Assembly: GCF_002028425.1 (NCBI RefSeq)
Contig: NZ_CP020042.1
Location: 4,563,560 to 4,627,559, forward strand
Direction: 5' to 3'
Source: Streptomyces katrae
Lineage (GTDB): Bacteria; Actinomycetota; Actinomycetes; Streptomycetales; Streptomycetaceae
Length of the DNA: 64,000 nt
Shown here: positions 20,376 through 30,161 of the stretch, one piece after another
Numbering within the stretch: the stretch's first letter is position 1
Layout of the letters: each line of letters begins with the position of its first letter
Notes under the pieces: model-generated
What the model was told of the DNA's origin: nothing
The model's input: the letters and a program-made list of their open reading frames with translations, nothing else
Database searches by the model: none
Position numbers and translations under genes: made by a program

Positions 20376-21665
20376 CTACGGGGTGTCCCGCCAGGGGAGC
20401 TCGGCCGTCACCACCGTGCCCCGGCCTTCCACGGAGTCCACGACCAGCACGCCGTCCATCGCCTCCAGCCGCTCCGCGAGCCCGGCCGGCAGCACGGTCC
20501 CCCCGGAGGGGCCATCCGCGTCGTGGCCGTCGTCCGCGACGCGGATCATCAGCCGCTGCCCCGACCTCCACACGTCCACGCCGGCGCTCCGCGCCCCCGC
20601 GCGCCCGCCGGCGTTCCGCAACAGCTCGGACACGGTGAAGTACGCGATCCCCTCGATCGCAGGCGCGGGCCGGGCCGGCAGGTCCACCTGCACCCGGACC
20701 GGCACCGCGCACCGCGCCGCCACCGCCGACAGCGCCGCGTCCAGCCCGCGGTCGGTCAGCACCGCGGGGTGGATCCCGCGCGCCAGGTCCCGCAGCTCCT
20801 GCAGGGCGGTCTTCACTTCCCCGTGGGCCTCGTCCACCATGCGGGCGGCTGCCCGCGGGTCCTCGGCCAGCTTCTCCTTCGCCAGCCCGAGGTCCATGGC
20901 CAGCGCCGCGAGGCGGGCCTGGGCCCCGTCGTGCAGCTCCCGCTCGATGCGGCGCAGGTCGGCCGCCGCGGTGTCGACGACCACCCCGCGGTCGGACTCC
21001 AGCTCACTGACCCGGTCGTCGAGCCGGGACCGCCCCAGCAGACCGGTGACCAGTACCCGGTCGACGCTCACCAGGCCCCGGACGACCCAGGGGGTGGCCA
21101 GCGTGAAGGCCAGCCCGAGCACGCTCGCGGCGGCGATGGCCGGCGGCGAATCGAGGGAGAAGGTGTAGTCGCCGTTCTGGAACAGCTGGAGCCCCGGCTG
21201 GTCGGTGAAGGCCGGGAAGACCCAGAACCACAGCGGGTACAGCAGCATGCTCCACCCGTAGCTCCACAGCGTGAGCGCGAGGCAGAAGGCGAACACCGCC
21301 CAGGGGAAGTGGATCACCGAGTACAGCACGTGCCGCCAGGCGCTGCCGCTCTTCAGCAGCGCCCCCACCGCCGCGGGCACGCCGGGCTTCCCCGCCCGCA
21401 CCGGCGCCGGCTCGCGCACCGGGACCCGCAGCAGCCCCCGCACCCGGGCCCGCTCCACGATCCCGAACCCCCGGCACATGGCGAGCACCCCGGCCAGCAC
21501 GGGCACCCCGACGAAGGTCACGAGCAGCCCGGCCCCGGTGGCCAGCCCGGCGATCGCGAGCCCGAAGTACACGGTGCTCAGCGGCAGCCCGACCACGAGG
21601 TACAGCAGCCCACGCCAGGTCCGCCCCGCCACGGGCGCCAGCACCACATCCCGAAGCTTCCCCAT
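20376..21665 (-). CDS. membrane sensor histidine kinase, NarX/DesK type (paralogue 1)
   Basis: This 429-residue kinase has an N-terminal 'putative sensor' membrane region (four or more hydrophobic helices, 15-200). The HisKA_3 helix follows, with the phosphorylated His at 245 in [15 protein letters not shown], then a HATPase domain. The ATP lid is unusual: where paralogue 2 has [11 protein letters not shown], this protein has LLRNAGGRAGA, losing the Lys-His of the N-box, and the glycine-rich GSGLAGL segment reads GTVLPAGL. Binding of ATP may be weakened. The ATG at 21665 follows GGGAG. It is flanked by paralogue 2 upstream and the response regulator downstream. Confidence 0.88.
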   Translation of the reverse strand: MGKLRDVVLAPVAGRTWRGLLYLVVGLPLSTVYFGLAIAGLATGAGLLVTFVGVPVLAGVLAMCRGFGIVERARVRGLLRVPVREPAPVRAGKPGVPAAVGALLKSGSAWRHVLYSVIHFPWAVFAFCLALTLWSYGWSMLLYPLWFWVFPAFTDQPGLQLFQNGDYTFSLDSPPAIAAASVLGLAFTLATPWVVRGLVSVDRVLVTGLLGRSRLDDRVSELESDRGVVVDTAAADLRRIERELHDGAQARLAALAMDLGLAKEKLAEDPRAAARMVDEAHGEVKTALQELRDLARGIHPAVLTDRGLDAALSAVAARCAVPVRVQVDLPARPAPAIEGIAYFTVSELLRNAGGRAGARSAGVDVWRSGQRLMIRVADDGHDADGPSGGTVLPAGLAERLEAMDGVLVVDSVEGRGTVVTAELPWRDTP

Positions 21666-21806
21666 ACTCCCGACCCGCCCTTCATCCGTCCGCCAACCCC
21701 TCCACCCTCCGCCGCACCCCCGCCCGGGAACCATCCGGCAGGTAGGCCTCCCACCAGGGGGGATAACCCCACCCCAGCCCCGCCCCCGGCAGCCCCCGGC
21801 AGCCCC

Positions 21807-22967
21807 TCAGCCGCGCCCGCGCCACGGCAGCTGGGCCACCACCACCGTCCCCGCCCCCGGGGCGGACTCCACCACGAACCCCCCGTCAACGGCCCGCACC
21901 CGCTCCGCGAGCCCCGCCAGCCCGCTCCCCCCGGACATCCGCGCCCCACCCCGCCCGTCATCCGCGACGCGAATCAGCAGCCGAGCCCCCTCGCGCCACA
22001 CCTCGACCCCCGCACCCCGCGCCTGCGCGTGCTTGCTCACGTTCTGCAGCAGCTCCGACACAACGAAGTACGCGATCCCCTCGATCGCCTCCGCCGGCCG
22101 CTCCTCCAGCCGCACCGACACCTTCACCGGCACCAGGCACCGCGCCGCCACCGACGACAGCGCCGCGTCCAGCCCCCGGTCCGTCAGCACCGCCGGATGG
22201 ATCCCCCGCGCCAGGTCCCGCAGCTCCTGCAAGGCGAGCTTGACCTCCCCGTGCGCCTCGTCGACCATCGCGGCCGCGCCCTCGGGGTCCTCCAGCAGCT
22301 TCTCCTTGGCCAGGCCCAGCCCCATCGCCAGCGCCACCAGCCGCGCCTGCGCCCCGTCGTGCAGGTCCCGTTCGATCCGCCGCAGGTCGGCCGCCGCCGT
22401 GTCCACGACCACCCCGCGCCCCGACTCCAGCTCGGCGATCCGCCGCTCCAGCTCGTCGGAGGGCGACAGCAGACCCCGTACCATCAGCCGGTCGAGGTTC
22501 GCGAGCAGCCGCACGACATACGGCAGCACCGGCCACAGCACGAACAGCCCCACCAGGGCGATACTGAAGGTCAGCACCCCCCACGGCAGCCGGACCAGCT
22601 CGAACAGCACGGTCCGCCACGCCACCGGGTCCTTGATCCCCGCCCACAACCAGGGGAAGAACCCGCCGGAGCGGCGCGGCCCCGGCAGCGCACTCGGCTC
22701 GTCGACCCGCACACCCAGCAGGGCCCGCGCCCGTACGCGTTCGAGCACCCCCAGCAGCCGGGCCAGATACAGACCGCCCAGCAGCACCGGCAGCCCGATC
22801 ACCGTCACGGCCAGCCCACCGGCCGTCGCAAGCATGACAACCGTGTAAACGAATCCGGTCAACGCCACCGGCAGATTGGTCAGCAGATAGGCGATCTCCT
22901 TCCACGTGACCCCGTCAAAAGCGGGCCGGACGGGAGGAAGGGCGGGGGCATGATCGTTCGCGGTCAT
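21807..22967 (-). CDS. membrane sensor histidine kinase, NarX/DesK type (paralogue 2)
   Basis: This 386-residue kinase has the same layout as its neighbour: sensor-type membrane helices (about 20-160), His203 in [15 protein letters not shown], and a HATPase domain with an intact N-box ([10 protein letters not shown]), VADDGRGG and [11 protein letters not shown]. It probably phosphorylates the downstream response regulator. The ATG at 22967 begins the family N-terminus. It diverges from the nuo operon, with only about 155 bp between the starts, so the two may share regulation. The 141-bp gap to paralogue 1 has no clear terminator. Confidence 0.9.
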   Translation of the reverse strand: MTANDHAPALPPVRPAFDGVTWKEIAYLLTNLPVALTGFVYTVVMLATAGGLAVTVIGLPVLLGGLYLARLLGVLERVRARALLGVRVDEPSALPGPRRSGGFFPWLWAGIKDPVAWRTVLFELVRLPWGVLTFSIALVGLFVLWPVLPYVVRLLANLDRLMVRGLLSPSDELERRIAELESGRGVVVDTAAADLRRIERDLHDGAQARLVALAMGLGLAKEKLLEDPEGAAAMVDEAHGEVKLALQELRDLARGIHPAVLTDRGLDAALSSVAARCLVPVKVSVRLEERPAEAIEGIAYFVVSELLQNVSKHAQARGAGVEVWREGARLLIRVADDGRGGARMSGGSGLAGLAERVRAVDGGFVVESAPGAGTVVVAQLPWRGRG

Positions 22968-23059
22968 GCGGCCAGCCTGCCAATCCCACCCCGGCAATGC
23001 CATGGGGTGGCCAGGCGGGAGTAAACGGGGGGTAACCCCACCCCGTGCGGACCAGGGCC

Positions 23060-23065
23060 TAGACT
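23060..23065 (+). promoter_or_regulatory. candidate -10 element of the nuo operon
   Basis: TAGACT at 23060-23065 is a good Streptomyces -10 match, 58 bp before the chosen nuoA start. No -35 match lies at 16-19 bases upstream. Several G and C runs around 23025-23045 could bind a regulator, but no symmetric site stands out. Confidence 0.4.
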
Positions 23066-23122
23066 CCCGTCCGTACCAGATCAACGAGAACGTCGACAGT
23101 GGCCGAGGAGCGAGGAACGGAC

Positions 23123-23530
23123 GTGCCCGAACCAACGGTACCGACCGGGGCCGTGACCGCCGCGGACTACTTCCACGGCTATTCGGTCGTCGGCCTGCTC
23201 GCCGTCCTCGGCGTGCTCTTCGTCGCCGTGGCCTTCGGCGCGGGCCGCCTGCTGCGGCCCGTGGTCCCGACCCCCGAGAAGCTGCTGACGTACGAATGCG
23301 GTGTGGACCCCGTGGGGGAGGGCTGGGCGCACACCCAGGTCCGCTACTACGTCTACGCGTTCCTCTACGTCATCTTCGCCGTCGACTCGATCTTCCTCTT
23401 CCCTTGGGCGACGGTGTTCGCCGCCGCCGGCTACGGCGCCACGACCCTGGTGGAGATGTTCGTCTTCCTGGGGTTCCTGGCCGTGGGCCTGCTCTACGCG
23501 TACAAGAAGGGCGTCCTCGAATGGACGTGA
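23123..23530 (+). CDS. nuoA: NADH-quinone oxidoreductase subunit A (second, partial nuo set)
   Basis: This 135-residue membrane subunit of a complex I-like enzyme has three transmembrane helices and the conserved segment [16 protein letters not shown] with its loop Cys, followed by [15 protein letters not shown]. The GTG at 23123 was chosen because GAGG ends 7 bases before it; an in-frame GTG at 23099 would add eight residues with a poor site. It is the first gene of a ten-gene operon, and its end overlaps nuoB by 10 bases. Confidence 0.92.
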   Translation: MPEPTVPTGAVTAADYFHGYSVVGLLAVLGVLFVAVAFGAGRLLRPVVPTPEKLLTYECGVDPVGEGWAHTQVRYYVYAFLYVIFAVDSIFLFPWATVFAAAGYGATTLVEMFVFLGFLAVGLLYAYKKGVLEWT

Positions 23531-24123
23531 CACCGGCTGCCGTGACACCCGAGCCCGTTCCGCTCCCGGAACCCAGGCGACTGGGGGTCCTCTCCCGTCT
23601 GGCTCCCGAGCCGATGAAGGTGGTCCTGAACTGGGGCCGCCGCTACAGCCTGTGGGTCTTCAACTTCGGGCTCGCCTGCTGCGCGATCGAGTTCATCGCC
23701 GCGTCCATGGCGCGGCACGACTTCATCCGCCTGGGTGTCATCCCCTTCGCACCGGGCCCGCGCCAGGCCGACCTGATGATCGTCTCGGGCACGGTGACGG
23801 ACAAGATGGCCCCGGCCGTCAAGCGGCTCTACGAGCAGATGCCCGAACCGAAGTACGTCATCTCCTTCGGCGCCTGCTCCAACTGCGGCGGCCCGTACTG
23901 GGACTCGTACTCGGTCACCAAGGGCGTCGACCAGATCATCCCCGTCGACGTCTACGTGCCCGGCTGCCCGCCGCGCCCCGAGGCGCTCCTCCAGGGCATC
24001 CTCAAGCTCCAGGAGAAGATCGCCCGGGAGTCGCTGGCCGAGCGGTACGCGGACCGGCCGTCCGTCGCGCAGCTCACCAGCGGCCTGGTCACGCCCCCGC
24101 CCGCCCCGGGGGCCGGCGCGTGA
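23521..24123 (+). CDS. nuoB: NADH-quinone oxidoreductase subunit B
   Basis: This 200-residue peripheral-arm subunit holds [4Fe-4S] cluster N2, the last electron donor to quinone. Ligands are visible: the adjacent Cys pair in [10 protein letters not shown], the Cys in [12 protein letters not shown] and the Cys in [12 protein letters not shown]. The ATG at 23521 overlaps nuoA; the stop overlaps the nuoC GTG as GTGA. In normal complex I the quinone site forms between NuoB and NuoD. No nuoD follows here, so a partner must come from elsewhere (inference). Confidence 0.94.
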   Translation: MDVTPAAVTPEPVPLPEPRRLGVLSRLAPEPMKVVLNWGRRYSLWVFNFGLACCAIEFIAASMARHDFIRLGVIPFAPGPRQADLMIVSGTVTDKMAPAVKRLYEQMPEPKYVISFGACSNCGGPYWDSYSVTKGVDQIIPVDVYVPGCPPRPEALLQGILKLQEKIARESLAERYADRPSVAQLTSGLVTPPPAPGAGA

Positions 24124-25523
24124 ACCTCTACGACTCCCTCCCCGACGCTGCCCCGACCGTCTTCGGCGCCGAGGCCGTGGCCTCCGTCGCGTACGACGTC
24201 CTCACCGTAGACGTCCCGGCCGGCTCCTGGATCGCCTCGCTGGAGATCGCCCGCGACAAGCTGGGCTGCACCTACTTCGACTGGCTGAGCGCGGTCGACG
24301 AGCCGGGCACCGGCTTCCGGATCTGCGCGCACGTCGTCGCCCTGGAGGGCGGACGCGTACGCCGCCTGCTGCTGCGCACGACCGTCCCGCACAGCGCCCC
24401 GACCCTGGCCTCGGCGGTCGCGGTCTACGCGGGCGCGGCCTGGCACGAGCGCGAGACGTACGAGATGTTCGGCGTGACCTTCACCGACCACCCGCACCTC
24501 GTCCACCTCCTGCTCCCCGAGAACTTCGAGGGCCACCCGCTGCGCAAGGACTTCGTCCTGGCGGCCCGGGTCGCCAAGGCGTGGCCCGGCGCCAAGGAGC
24601 CGGGCGAGGCACACGACCCGGACGCGCCCAAGCGCCGCCAGATGCTCCCGCCCGGCGTCCCGGACCCGAACGAGTGGGGCCCCCTCAAGGGCCAGCTCCC
24701 CCCGGCCCCGGCCCGCCCGGCCCGCACCCCCCGCACGGCGGGCGCGGCCACCCGCCCCCCGCGCGAGGGCGCCCCGACCCGCCGCCCCCGCCCGGCCACG
24801 GAGACCACCCCGGGCTCGGCCCTCCCGGCCGGCGAGCCGGAGGCCCCGACGCCCCCGGCCGCCACCGCCCGCCCTCCCCGCCGCACCCGCTCGGTGTCGG
24901 AAGGCTCCGCGAGCCAGACGGCCCCGGCAGCGGACGCCGCCGCCACCCCGGCAGCGGCCGAGCCGGCCACCCCGGGCGCGCCGGACGATTCGGCCGCCGG
25001 CGCCCCCGGCGAGTCCGGCGCCGCGCGCCCGGCCCGCCGCAGCCGCTCGGCAGCGGACGGTTCCGCGAGCCAGGCGGCCCCGTCGCCGGACGCCCCTGCC
25101 GGCGCGCCGGACGATTCGGCCGCCGCACCGGGCGACCCGGCCGCCGAGGCCCCGCGGCCCGAGCGGCGTAGCCAGACCGGCCCAGACGCGACGCCCTCGG
25201 AGCCCGGCACCCCGGGCCCGGCGCGACGTACCCGTTCCGCAGCGGACGGGTCCGCCGGCCAGGCCGGCCCGGCCCCGGCGACGGACGGCCCGGCCGAGGC
25301 CCCGCGCCCCGCGCGGCGCAGCCGGTCCGCCTCGGACGGGTCCGCCAGTCAGACCCCCGCGCCGGAGCCGGAGGCTCCCAGGCGCCCGGCCCCGCGCAGC
25401 GCGGACGCGCCCTGGCACAACCCGAAGCCCGCCTTCGACGAGCCGGCGCCCGAGCCCCGCCCGCAGCCCGAAACCGGGCCCGACACCGACACCGACCACG
25501 AGACCACCGGAGGCGACGCGTGA
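24120..25523 (+). CDS. nuoC: NADH-quinone oxidoreductase subunit C with long repetitive C-terminal tail
   Basis: Residues 1-165 are a normal NuoC (30-kDa subunit) domain: [34 protein letters not shown] and [14 protein letters not shown]. Typical bacterial NuoC ends around 200-250 residues; this one has 467. The added ~275 residues are Pro/Ala-rich and almost surely disordered. They hold four clear copies plus one decayed copy of a 13-residue motif like [13 protein letters not shown] between about 254 and 415, ending near [11 protein letters not shown]. The 3' end overlaps nuoH as GTGA, so the tail is translated in frame with the operon. The tail's role is unknown. Confidence 0.9.
   Translation: MNLYDSLPDAAPTVFGAEAVASVAYDVLTVDVPAGSWIASLEIARDKLGCTYFDWLSAVDEPGTGFRICAHVVALEGGRVRRLLLRTTVPHSAPTLASAVAVYAGAAWHERETYEMFGVTFTDHPHLVHLLLPENFEGHPLRKDFVLAARVAKAWPGAKEPGEAHDPDAPKRRQMLPPGVPDPNEWGPLKGQLPPAPARPARTPRTAGAATRPPREGAPTRRPRPATETTPGSALPAGEPEAPTPPAATARPPRRTRSVSEGSASQTAPAADAAATPAAAEPATPGAPDDSAAGAPGESGAARPARRSRSAADGSASQAAPSPDAPAGAPDDSAAAPGDPAAEAPRPERRSQTGPDATPSEPGTPGPARRTRSAADGSAGQAGPAPATDGPAEAPRPARRSRSASDGSASQTPAPEPEAPRRPAPRSADAPWHNPKPAFDEPAPEPRPQPETGPDTDTDHETTGGDA
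24876..25365 (+). repeat. in-frame coding repeats in the nuoC tail
   Basis: The DNA encoding the RR(S/T)RS(A/V)x(D/E)GSA(S/G)Q motif recurs about every 40-60 codons, separated by Pro/Ala/Asp spacers such as APDDSAA. Copies differ at the DNA level, so this is an older expansion than the 12-bp array at 951. Confidence 0.75.
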
Positions 25524-26488
25524 ACGACGTCCTCGACGTCGCCCTGCGACTGATCGTCGTCTTCGCCGTCTTCCTCGTGCTCCCGCTCGTCATCGGGCAG
25601 ACCGAGCACAAGGTGATGGCGCACATGCAGGGCCGCCTCGGCCCCATGTACGCCGGCGGCTTCCACGGCTGGGCCCAGCTCGTCGCCGACGGCGTGAAGT
25701 TCGCGCAGAAGGAGGACATCGTCCCGGCCAACGCCGACCGGCGGATCTTCCAGCTCGCCCCTGCCGTCGCGCTGCTGCCCTACCTCCTCGTCCTCCTCGC
25801 CATCCCCATCGGCCCCGGCGAGGGCGCCGTCGGCCAGGTCATCGACGCCGGCCTCTTCTTCGTCCTCGCCGTCATGGGCGTCGGCGTGCTCGGCAGTCTG
25901 ATGGGCGGCTGGGCCTCCGCCAACAAGTTCTCCCTCCTCGGCGGCCTGCGCACGGCCGCCCAGCTGCTCGCGTACGAGCTGCCGATGCTGCTCGCCGCCG
26001 CCTCCGTGGCCATGGCCGCCGGGACGGTGTCGCTGCCCGGCATCGTGGGCGCCTTCGAGTGGTGGTGGCTGCCCTGGCAGATCATCGGCGCGCTCGTCTT
26101 CTTCACCGCCGGCCTCGCCGAGCTCCAGCGGCCCCCGTTCGACATGCCCGTCGCCGACTCCGAGATCATCTTCGGCGCGTACACCGAGTACACCGGCCTG
26201 CGCTTCGCGCTGTTCCTGCTCGCCGAGTACGCCGGCATCGTCGTCCTGTGCGCCCTGACCACCGTCCTGTTCCTCGGCGGCTGGCACGGCCCCTTCGGCG
26301 GCGACGGCCTCGGCTGGGTGTGGACCCTCCTGAAGACCGCCGTCCTCGCCTTCGTCGTCATCTGGCTCCGCGTGAGCTACCCGCGCCTGCGCGAGGACCA
26401 GCTCCAGAAGCTCGCCTGGACCGTACTCATCCCCCTCGCGCTCGCCCAGATCGCGCTCACCGGCATCGTGAAGGTGGCGATCCAGTAA
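25520..26488 (+). CDS. nuoH: NADH-quinone oxidoreductase subunit H
   Basis: This 322-residue membrane subunit (ND1-like, eight or more helices) links the peripheral arm and the membrane arm and forms part of the quinone tunnel. Signatures are [45 protein letters not shown], and [19 protein letters not shown] with [10 protein letters not shown]. The GTG start overlaps the nuoC stop; the TAA overlaps the nuoI ATG (TAATG). Confidence 0.95.
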   Translation: MNDVLDVALRLIVVFAVFLVLPLVIGQTEHKVMAHMQGRLGPMYAGGFHGWAQLVADGVKFAQKEDIVPANADRRIFQLAPAVALLPYLLVLLAIPIGPGEGAVGQVIDAGLFFVLAVMGVGVLGSLMGGWASANKFSLLGGLRTAAQLLAYELPMLLAAASVAMAAGTVSLPGIVGAFEWWWLPWQIIGALVFFTAGLAELQRPPFDMPVADSEIIFGAYTEYTGLRFALFLLAEYAGIVVLCALTTVLFLGGWHGPFGGDGLGWVWTLLKTAVLAFVVIWLRVSYPRLREDQLQKLAWTVLIPLALAQIALTGIVKVAIQ

Positions 26489-27099
26489 TGCCCCCGATCC
26501 CCGGATCCGGCCTCGCCAAGGGCCTGGCCGTCACCCTGCGCACGATGACCAAGCGCGCGCATACCGCCCAGTACCCCGAGGTACAGCCCGAGCTCCCGCC
26601 CCGCAGCCGCGGGGTCATCGGCCTGTTCGAGGAGAACTGCACGGTCTGCATGCTGTGCGCCCGCGAGTGCCCCGACTGGTGCATCTACATCGACTCCCAC
26701 AAGGAGACGGTGCCGGCCGCCACCCCCGGCGGCCGTGAGCGCAGCCGCAACGTCCTCGACCGCTTCGCCATCGACTTCTCCCTCTGTATGTACTGCGGCA
26801 TCTGCATCGAGGTGTGCCCCTTCGACGCCCTCTTCTGGTCGCCGGAGTTCGAGTACGCGGAGACCGACATCCACGACCTCACCCACGAGCGCGACAAGCT
26901 GCGCGAGTGGATGTGGACGGTCCCGGCCCCGCCCGCGCTGGACCCCTGCGCCGAGGAGCCGAAGGAGATCGCCGCCGCCCGCAAGGCCGCCGAGAAGGCC
27001 GAGGCGGCAGCCGCCGCGGCCGCCGCCGAAGCCACGGCGGACCCGTCCGCCGACGCCACCCCCGACACACCCGACACGCCGGCGGGAGGCACCGCCTGA
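26488..27099 (+). CDS. nuoI: NADH-quinone oxidoreductase subunit I, 2x[4Fe-4S]
   Basis: This 203-residue subunit carries clusters N6a and N6b. Its two ferredoxin motifs are [14 protein letters not shown] (about 52-65) and [16 protein letters not shown] (about 95-110). The C-terminal ~50 residues are Ala/Pro-rich low complexity ([22 protein letters not shown]), beyond the usual end. Start and stop overlap neighbours (TAATG and TGATG). With NuoEFG absent, this ferredoxin-like subunit is a plausible docking point for external ferredoxin (inference). Confidence 0.94.
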   Translation: MPPIPGSGLAKGLAVTLRTMTKRAHTAQYPEVQPELPPRSRGVIGLFEENCTVCMLCARECPDWCIYIDSHKETVPAATPGGRERSRNVLDRFAIDFSLCMYCGICIEVCPFDALFWSPEFEYAETDIHDLTHERDKLREWMWTVPAPPALDPCAEEPKEIAAARKAAEKAEAAAAAAAAEATADPSADATPDTPDTPAGGTA

Positions 27100-27788
27100 T
27101 GTACGCCGCCCACCTCACCGCAGCCGCGGCCAAGGCCGCGGCCGCCGTCACGGCGGCCGCGCCCGGCGGCCCCGCCCCCGCACCCGGCCCCGGCTTCCTC
27201 TCGCCGACCGGCGTGGAGATCGCCTTCGTCCTCGTCGGCCTCGCCACCCTCGGCGCGGCCCTCGTCACGGTCACCACCAAGCAGCTCGTGCACGCCGCCC
27301 TCTGGCTGGTCGTCGCGCTCGGCGGGATCGCCGTCGAGTACCTGCTGCTGACCGCCGAGTTCATCGCCTGGGTCCAGGTCCTGATCTACCTCGGCTCCGT
27401 GGTCGTCCTCCTCCTCTTCGGACTGATGCTCACCAAGGCCCCCATCGGCCGCTCCCCGGACGCCGACTCCGGCAACCGGTGGGTCGCCCTCGGCGTCGCC
27501 GGATCCGCCGGCGCCGCCCTCGTCTGGGTGGTCGCGGACGCCTTCCGCACCACCTGGATCGACCTCGACGGCCCCGCCCAGGGCTCCACCAAGGTCTCCG
27601 GCGAGATCCTCTTCCAGCACTGGGTGCTGCCCTTCGAGGCCCTCTCCGTCCTCCTCCTCGCGGCCCTGATCGGGGCGATCGTGCTCTCCCGCCGTTCCAC
27701 CCCGGCCGAGGAGGCCGCCGACGCGGTCGACGCCGCCGCCCGCACGGACGCCCCGGCCCGCACGGACGCCGGGAAGGGGCAGAGCTGA
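27099..27788 (+). CDS. nuoJ: NADH-quinone oxidoreductase subunit J
   Basis: This 229-residue membrane subunit (ND6-like, five helices) contains [23 protein letters not shown] and [23 protein letters not shown], the conserved kinked-helix region. An Ala-rich N-terminal stretch of about 25 residues and an Ala/Asp C-terminal tail extend the core. It overlaps nuoI and nuoK by TGATG junctions. Confidence 0.93.
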   Translation: MYAAHLTAAAAKAAAAVTAAAPGGPAPAPGPGFLSPTGVEIAFVLVGLATLGAALVTVTTKQLVHAALWLVVALGGIAVEYLLLTAEFIAWVQVLIYLGSVVVLLLFGLMLTKAPIGRSPDADSGNRWVALGVAGSAGAALVWVVADAFRTTWIDLDGPAQGSTKVSGEILFQHWVLPFEALSVLLLAALIGAIVLSRRSTPAEEAADAVDAAARTDAPARTDAGKGQS

Positions 27789-28147
27789 TGCACCTCGCCT
27801 ACCCCGCCGTCCTCGCGGCCCTCCTCTTCGCCACCGGCCTCTACGGTGTCCTCGCCCGCCGCAACGCCATCCTGGTCCTGATGTCCGTCGAGCTGATGCT
27901 CAACGCCGTCAACCTCAACCTGGTGGCCTTCGACGTCTGGCTGCGCGACACCCTGCACGCCGGCCAGGCCCTCACCCTCTTCACCATCGCCATCGCCGCC
28001 GCCGAGATCGGCATCGGCCTCGCGATCGTGCTGATGGTGTACCGCAACCGGGGCACCTCGGACGTCGACAAGCTGCGCGACACCGCCGAGGGCCACGAGC
28101 CCGGCCAGCCCGAAGCCACCACTGCCCGGCCGGAGGTCGCCGCGTGA
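27788..28147 (+). CDS. nuoK: NADH-quinone oxidoreductase subunit K
   Basis: This 119-residue, three-helix membrane subunit (ND4L-like) has the Glu-bearing helix [21 protein letters not shown] and the second Glu in [17 protein letters not shown], both part of the proton path. It overlaps nuoJ and nuoL. Confidence 0.94.
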   Translation: MHLAYPAVLAALLFATGLYGVLARRNAILVLMSVELMLNAVNLNLVAFDVWLRDTLHAGQALTLFTIAIAAAEIGIGLAIVLMVYRNRGTSDVDKLRDTAEGHEPGQPEATTARPEVAA

Positions 28148-30147
28148 GCACCACGACCCTCGCGGTCCTCGTCCCCCTCCTCCCCTTCCTGGGAGCGGTG
28201 GCAGGACTCCTCCTCGGCCGGACCGCGCCCGGCTTCGTCAGGCCGCTCGCCGTCCTGCCGGCCCTGGCCTCGGCCGTCCTCGCCGTACTCGTCGCCTTCC
28301 GCCACGGAGGCGGCAGGGCGATCGACACCGCGACGGAGCTGACCCCGACCGGCTCGGTGCCGGTCGAGCTGTCGCTCCACCTCGACGGCTTCGCCGTTCT
28401 GGTCGCCGTTCTGGTCGCCGTGGTCGCCACCTGCGTACAGCTCTACTCGACGGCGTACCTCCGCGAGGACCCGCGCTACCCGTCGTACGCCGCTCTGGTC
28501 TCACTGTTCACCTCCGCCATGCTGCTCGTCGTCTACTCCGGCGACCTGATGGTGCTGCTGGTCGGCTGGGAGGTCATGGGCATCTGCTCGTACTTCCTGG
28601 TCGGCCACTACTGGGAGACCGAAGCGGCCCGCTCCGCCTCCCTCAAGGCCTTCCTCGTCACCAAGCTCGGTGACGTCCCCTTCCTCATCGGACTGTTCGC
28701 GCTCGCCGCCGACGCCGGCTCCTTCCGGATCACCAAGATCCTCGGCACCGTCGCCGCGGGCGGGCTCGACCACCCGACGCTCATCGCGCTGCTCCTGCTC
28801 GCCGGCGTCGCCGGGAAGTCCGCGCAGTTCCCGCTGCACACCTGGCTCCCCGACGCCATGGCCGGCCCCACCCCGGTCTCCGCGCTGATCCACGCCGCGA
28901 CGATGGTCGCCGCCGGCGTGTACTTCATCGCCCGCCTCCTCCCCGTCTTCACCGCCTCCCGCGCCGCCCTGGTGGTCATGGCCGTCATGGCCGCGACCAC
29001 GATGGTCGGCTCGGCGCTCGCCGCCCTGGCCCAGGACGACATCAAGCGCGTCCTCGCCTACTCCACGGTCGGCCAGCTCGGCTACATGACCGGCGCCCTG
29101 GCCGTCGGCGACCGCGGCGCCGCCGTCTTCCACCTCCTGTCCCACGGCGCCTTCAAGGCGCTGCTCTTCCTCGGCGCCGGCGTGATCATCCACGCCGCCG
29201 GCACGAACTCCCTCGCCGCCATGTCCCGCATGGACGGCCTGGCCAAGCGCATCCCCGACGCCTTCTGGACGATGACGATCGCGCTGCTCGCGCTCGCCGC
29301 CATCCCGCCCTTCGCCGGCTTCTTCTCCAAGGAAGCCGTCCTCGTCGCCGCCGAGCACGCCGCCGGCGGACACTCCGGCCTCGTCCCCGGCGCGGCCGGA
29401 TGGGTGGTGCTCGTCGCCGGCGTGCTGACCGCGCTGCTCACCGCCGCGTACGCCACCCGGCTGTGGCTGATGGCCTTCCGCGGCCGCGGCGCGGCCGCCC
29501 CCGACCACGGCAAGGAGCCCGTCGCCATGACCGGCGTGCTGTGGCTGCTGGCGGTCCCCTCGATCGCCTTCGGCCTCGCCGCCGGCCCCCTCGCCGACTG
29601 GTTCGACGGCAAGGCGCTCACCCCGACCGTGACCACCTCGGTCCTCGGCACCGGCGCCGCCCTCATCGGCGTGATCCTGACCTACGCCCTGTGGCAGCGC
29701 GCCACCGCCAGGGCCGCCGCGGGCATCCGCAACGGAGGTGCCGTCCCGGCATCCGTCGCGGCGGCCGAGTCCGCCGCCGAGACCCCCGAGGTCGCCGAGG
29801 TGAGCCACGAGCACCCCGCCGTACCGGCCGCCCCCGCCGCCGACCCCGGCCGGGCCCTCCTGGGCCCCCTGCACCGGCACGCCGCCGACGGCTTCCACCT
29901 CGACGCCGTCTACGACCGGCTCTTCGTCCGCCCCGTGCGCGCGGGCGCGAGCCTGGTGCGCTTCCTCGACCGCGAGGTCGTCGACACCTACGTCCGCGGC
30001 GCGGGCGCCGGACCCCGGCTGCTCGGCAGCCTGGTACGCCGGGCCCAGACCGGCAACGTGCAGAGCTACCTGAGCGCCCTGCTCGCCGGCGCCGTGGTCC
30101 TGGCGATCGCCACCGCCGTCCTCGCCAACCTCAACGCCGGATCGTGA
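28144..30147 (+). CDS. nuoL: NADH-quinone oxidoreductase subunit L
   Basis: This 667-residue antiporter-like subunit (ND5) is the distal proton-pumping module with the long lateral helix. The core signature [17 protein letters not shown] with Glu, [31 protein letters not shown] with Lys/His, and [11 protein letters not shown] are visible. The GTG start overlaps the nuoK stop by four bases. The C-terminal ~120 residues hold the amphipathic/piston helix and final membrane helix. Length is typical. Confidence 0.95.
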   Translation: MSTTTLAVLVPLLPFLGAVAGLLLGRTAPGFVRPLAVLPALASAVLAVLVAFRHGGGRAIDTATELTPTGSVPVELSLHLDGFAVLVAVLVAVVATCVQLYSTAYLREDPRYPSYAALVSLFTSAMLLVVYSGDLMVLLVGWEVMGICSYFLVGHYWETEAARSASLKAFLVTKLGDVPFLIGLFALAADAGSFRITKILGTVAAGGLDHPTLIALLLLAGVAGKSAQFPLHTWLPDAMAGPTPVSALIHAATMVAAGVYFIARLLPVFTASRAALVVMAVMAATTMVGSALAALAQDDIKRVLAYSTVGQLGYMTGALAVGDRGAAVFHLLSHGAFKALLFLGAGVIIHAAGTNSLAAMSRMDGLAKRIPDAFWTMTIALLALAAIPPFAGFFSKEAVLVAAEHAAGGHSGLVPGAAGWVVLVAGVLTALLTAAYATRLWLMAFRGRGAAAPDHGKEPVAMTGVLWLLAVPSIAFGLAAGPLADWFDGKALTPTVTTSVLGTGAALIGVILTYALWQRATARAAAGIRNGGAVPASVAAAESAAETPEVAEVSHEHPAVPAAPAADPGRALLGPLHRHAADGFHLDAVYDRLFVRPVRAGASLVRFLDREVVDTYVRGAGAGPRLLGSLVRRAQTGNVQSYLSALLAGAVVLAIATAVLANLNAGS

Positions 30148-30161
30148 GCCGAGAGTCAGCC

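Noticed and set aside
20301..23024. 907-residue plus-strand ORF across both kinase genes
   Set aside because: It is rich in His, Pro, Gln and Arg, lies antisense to two clear kinases, and has no family resemblance.
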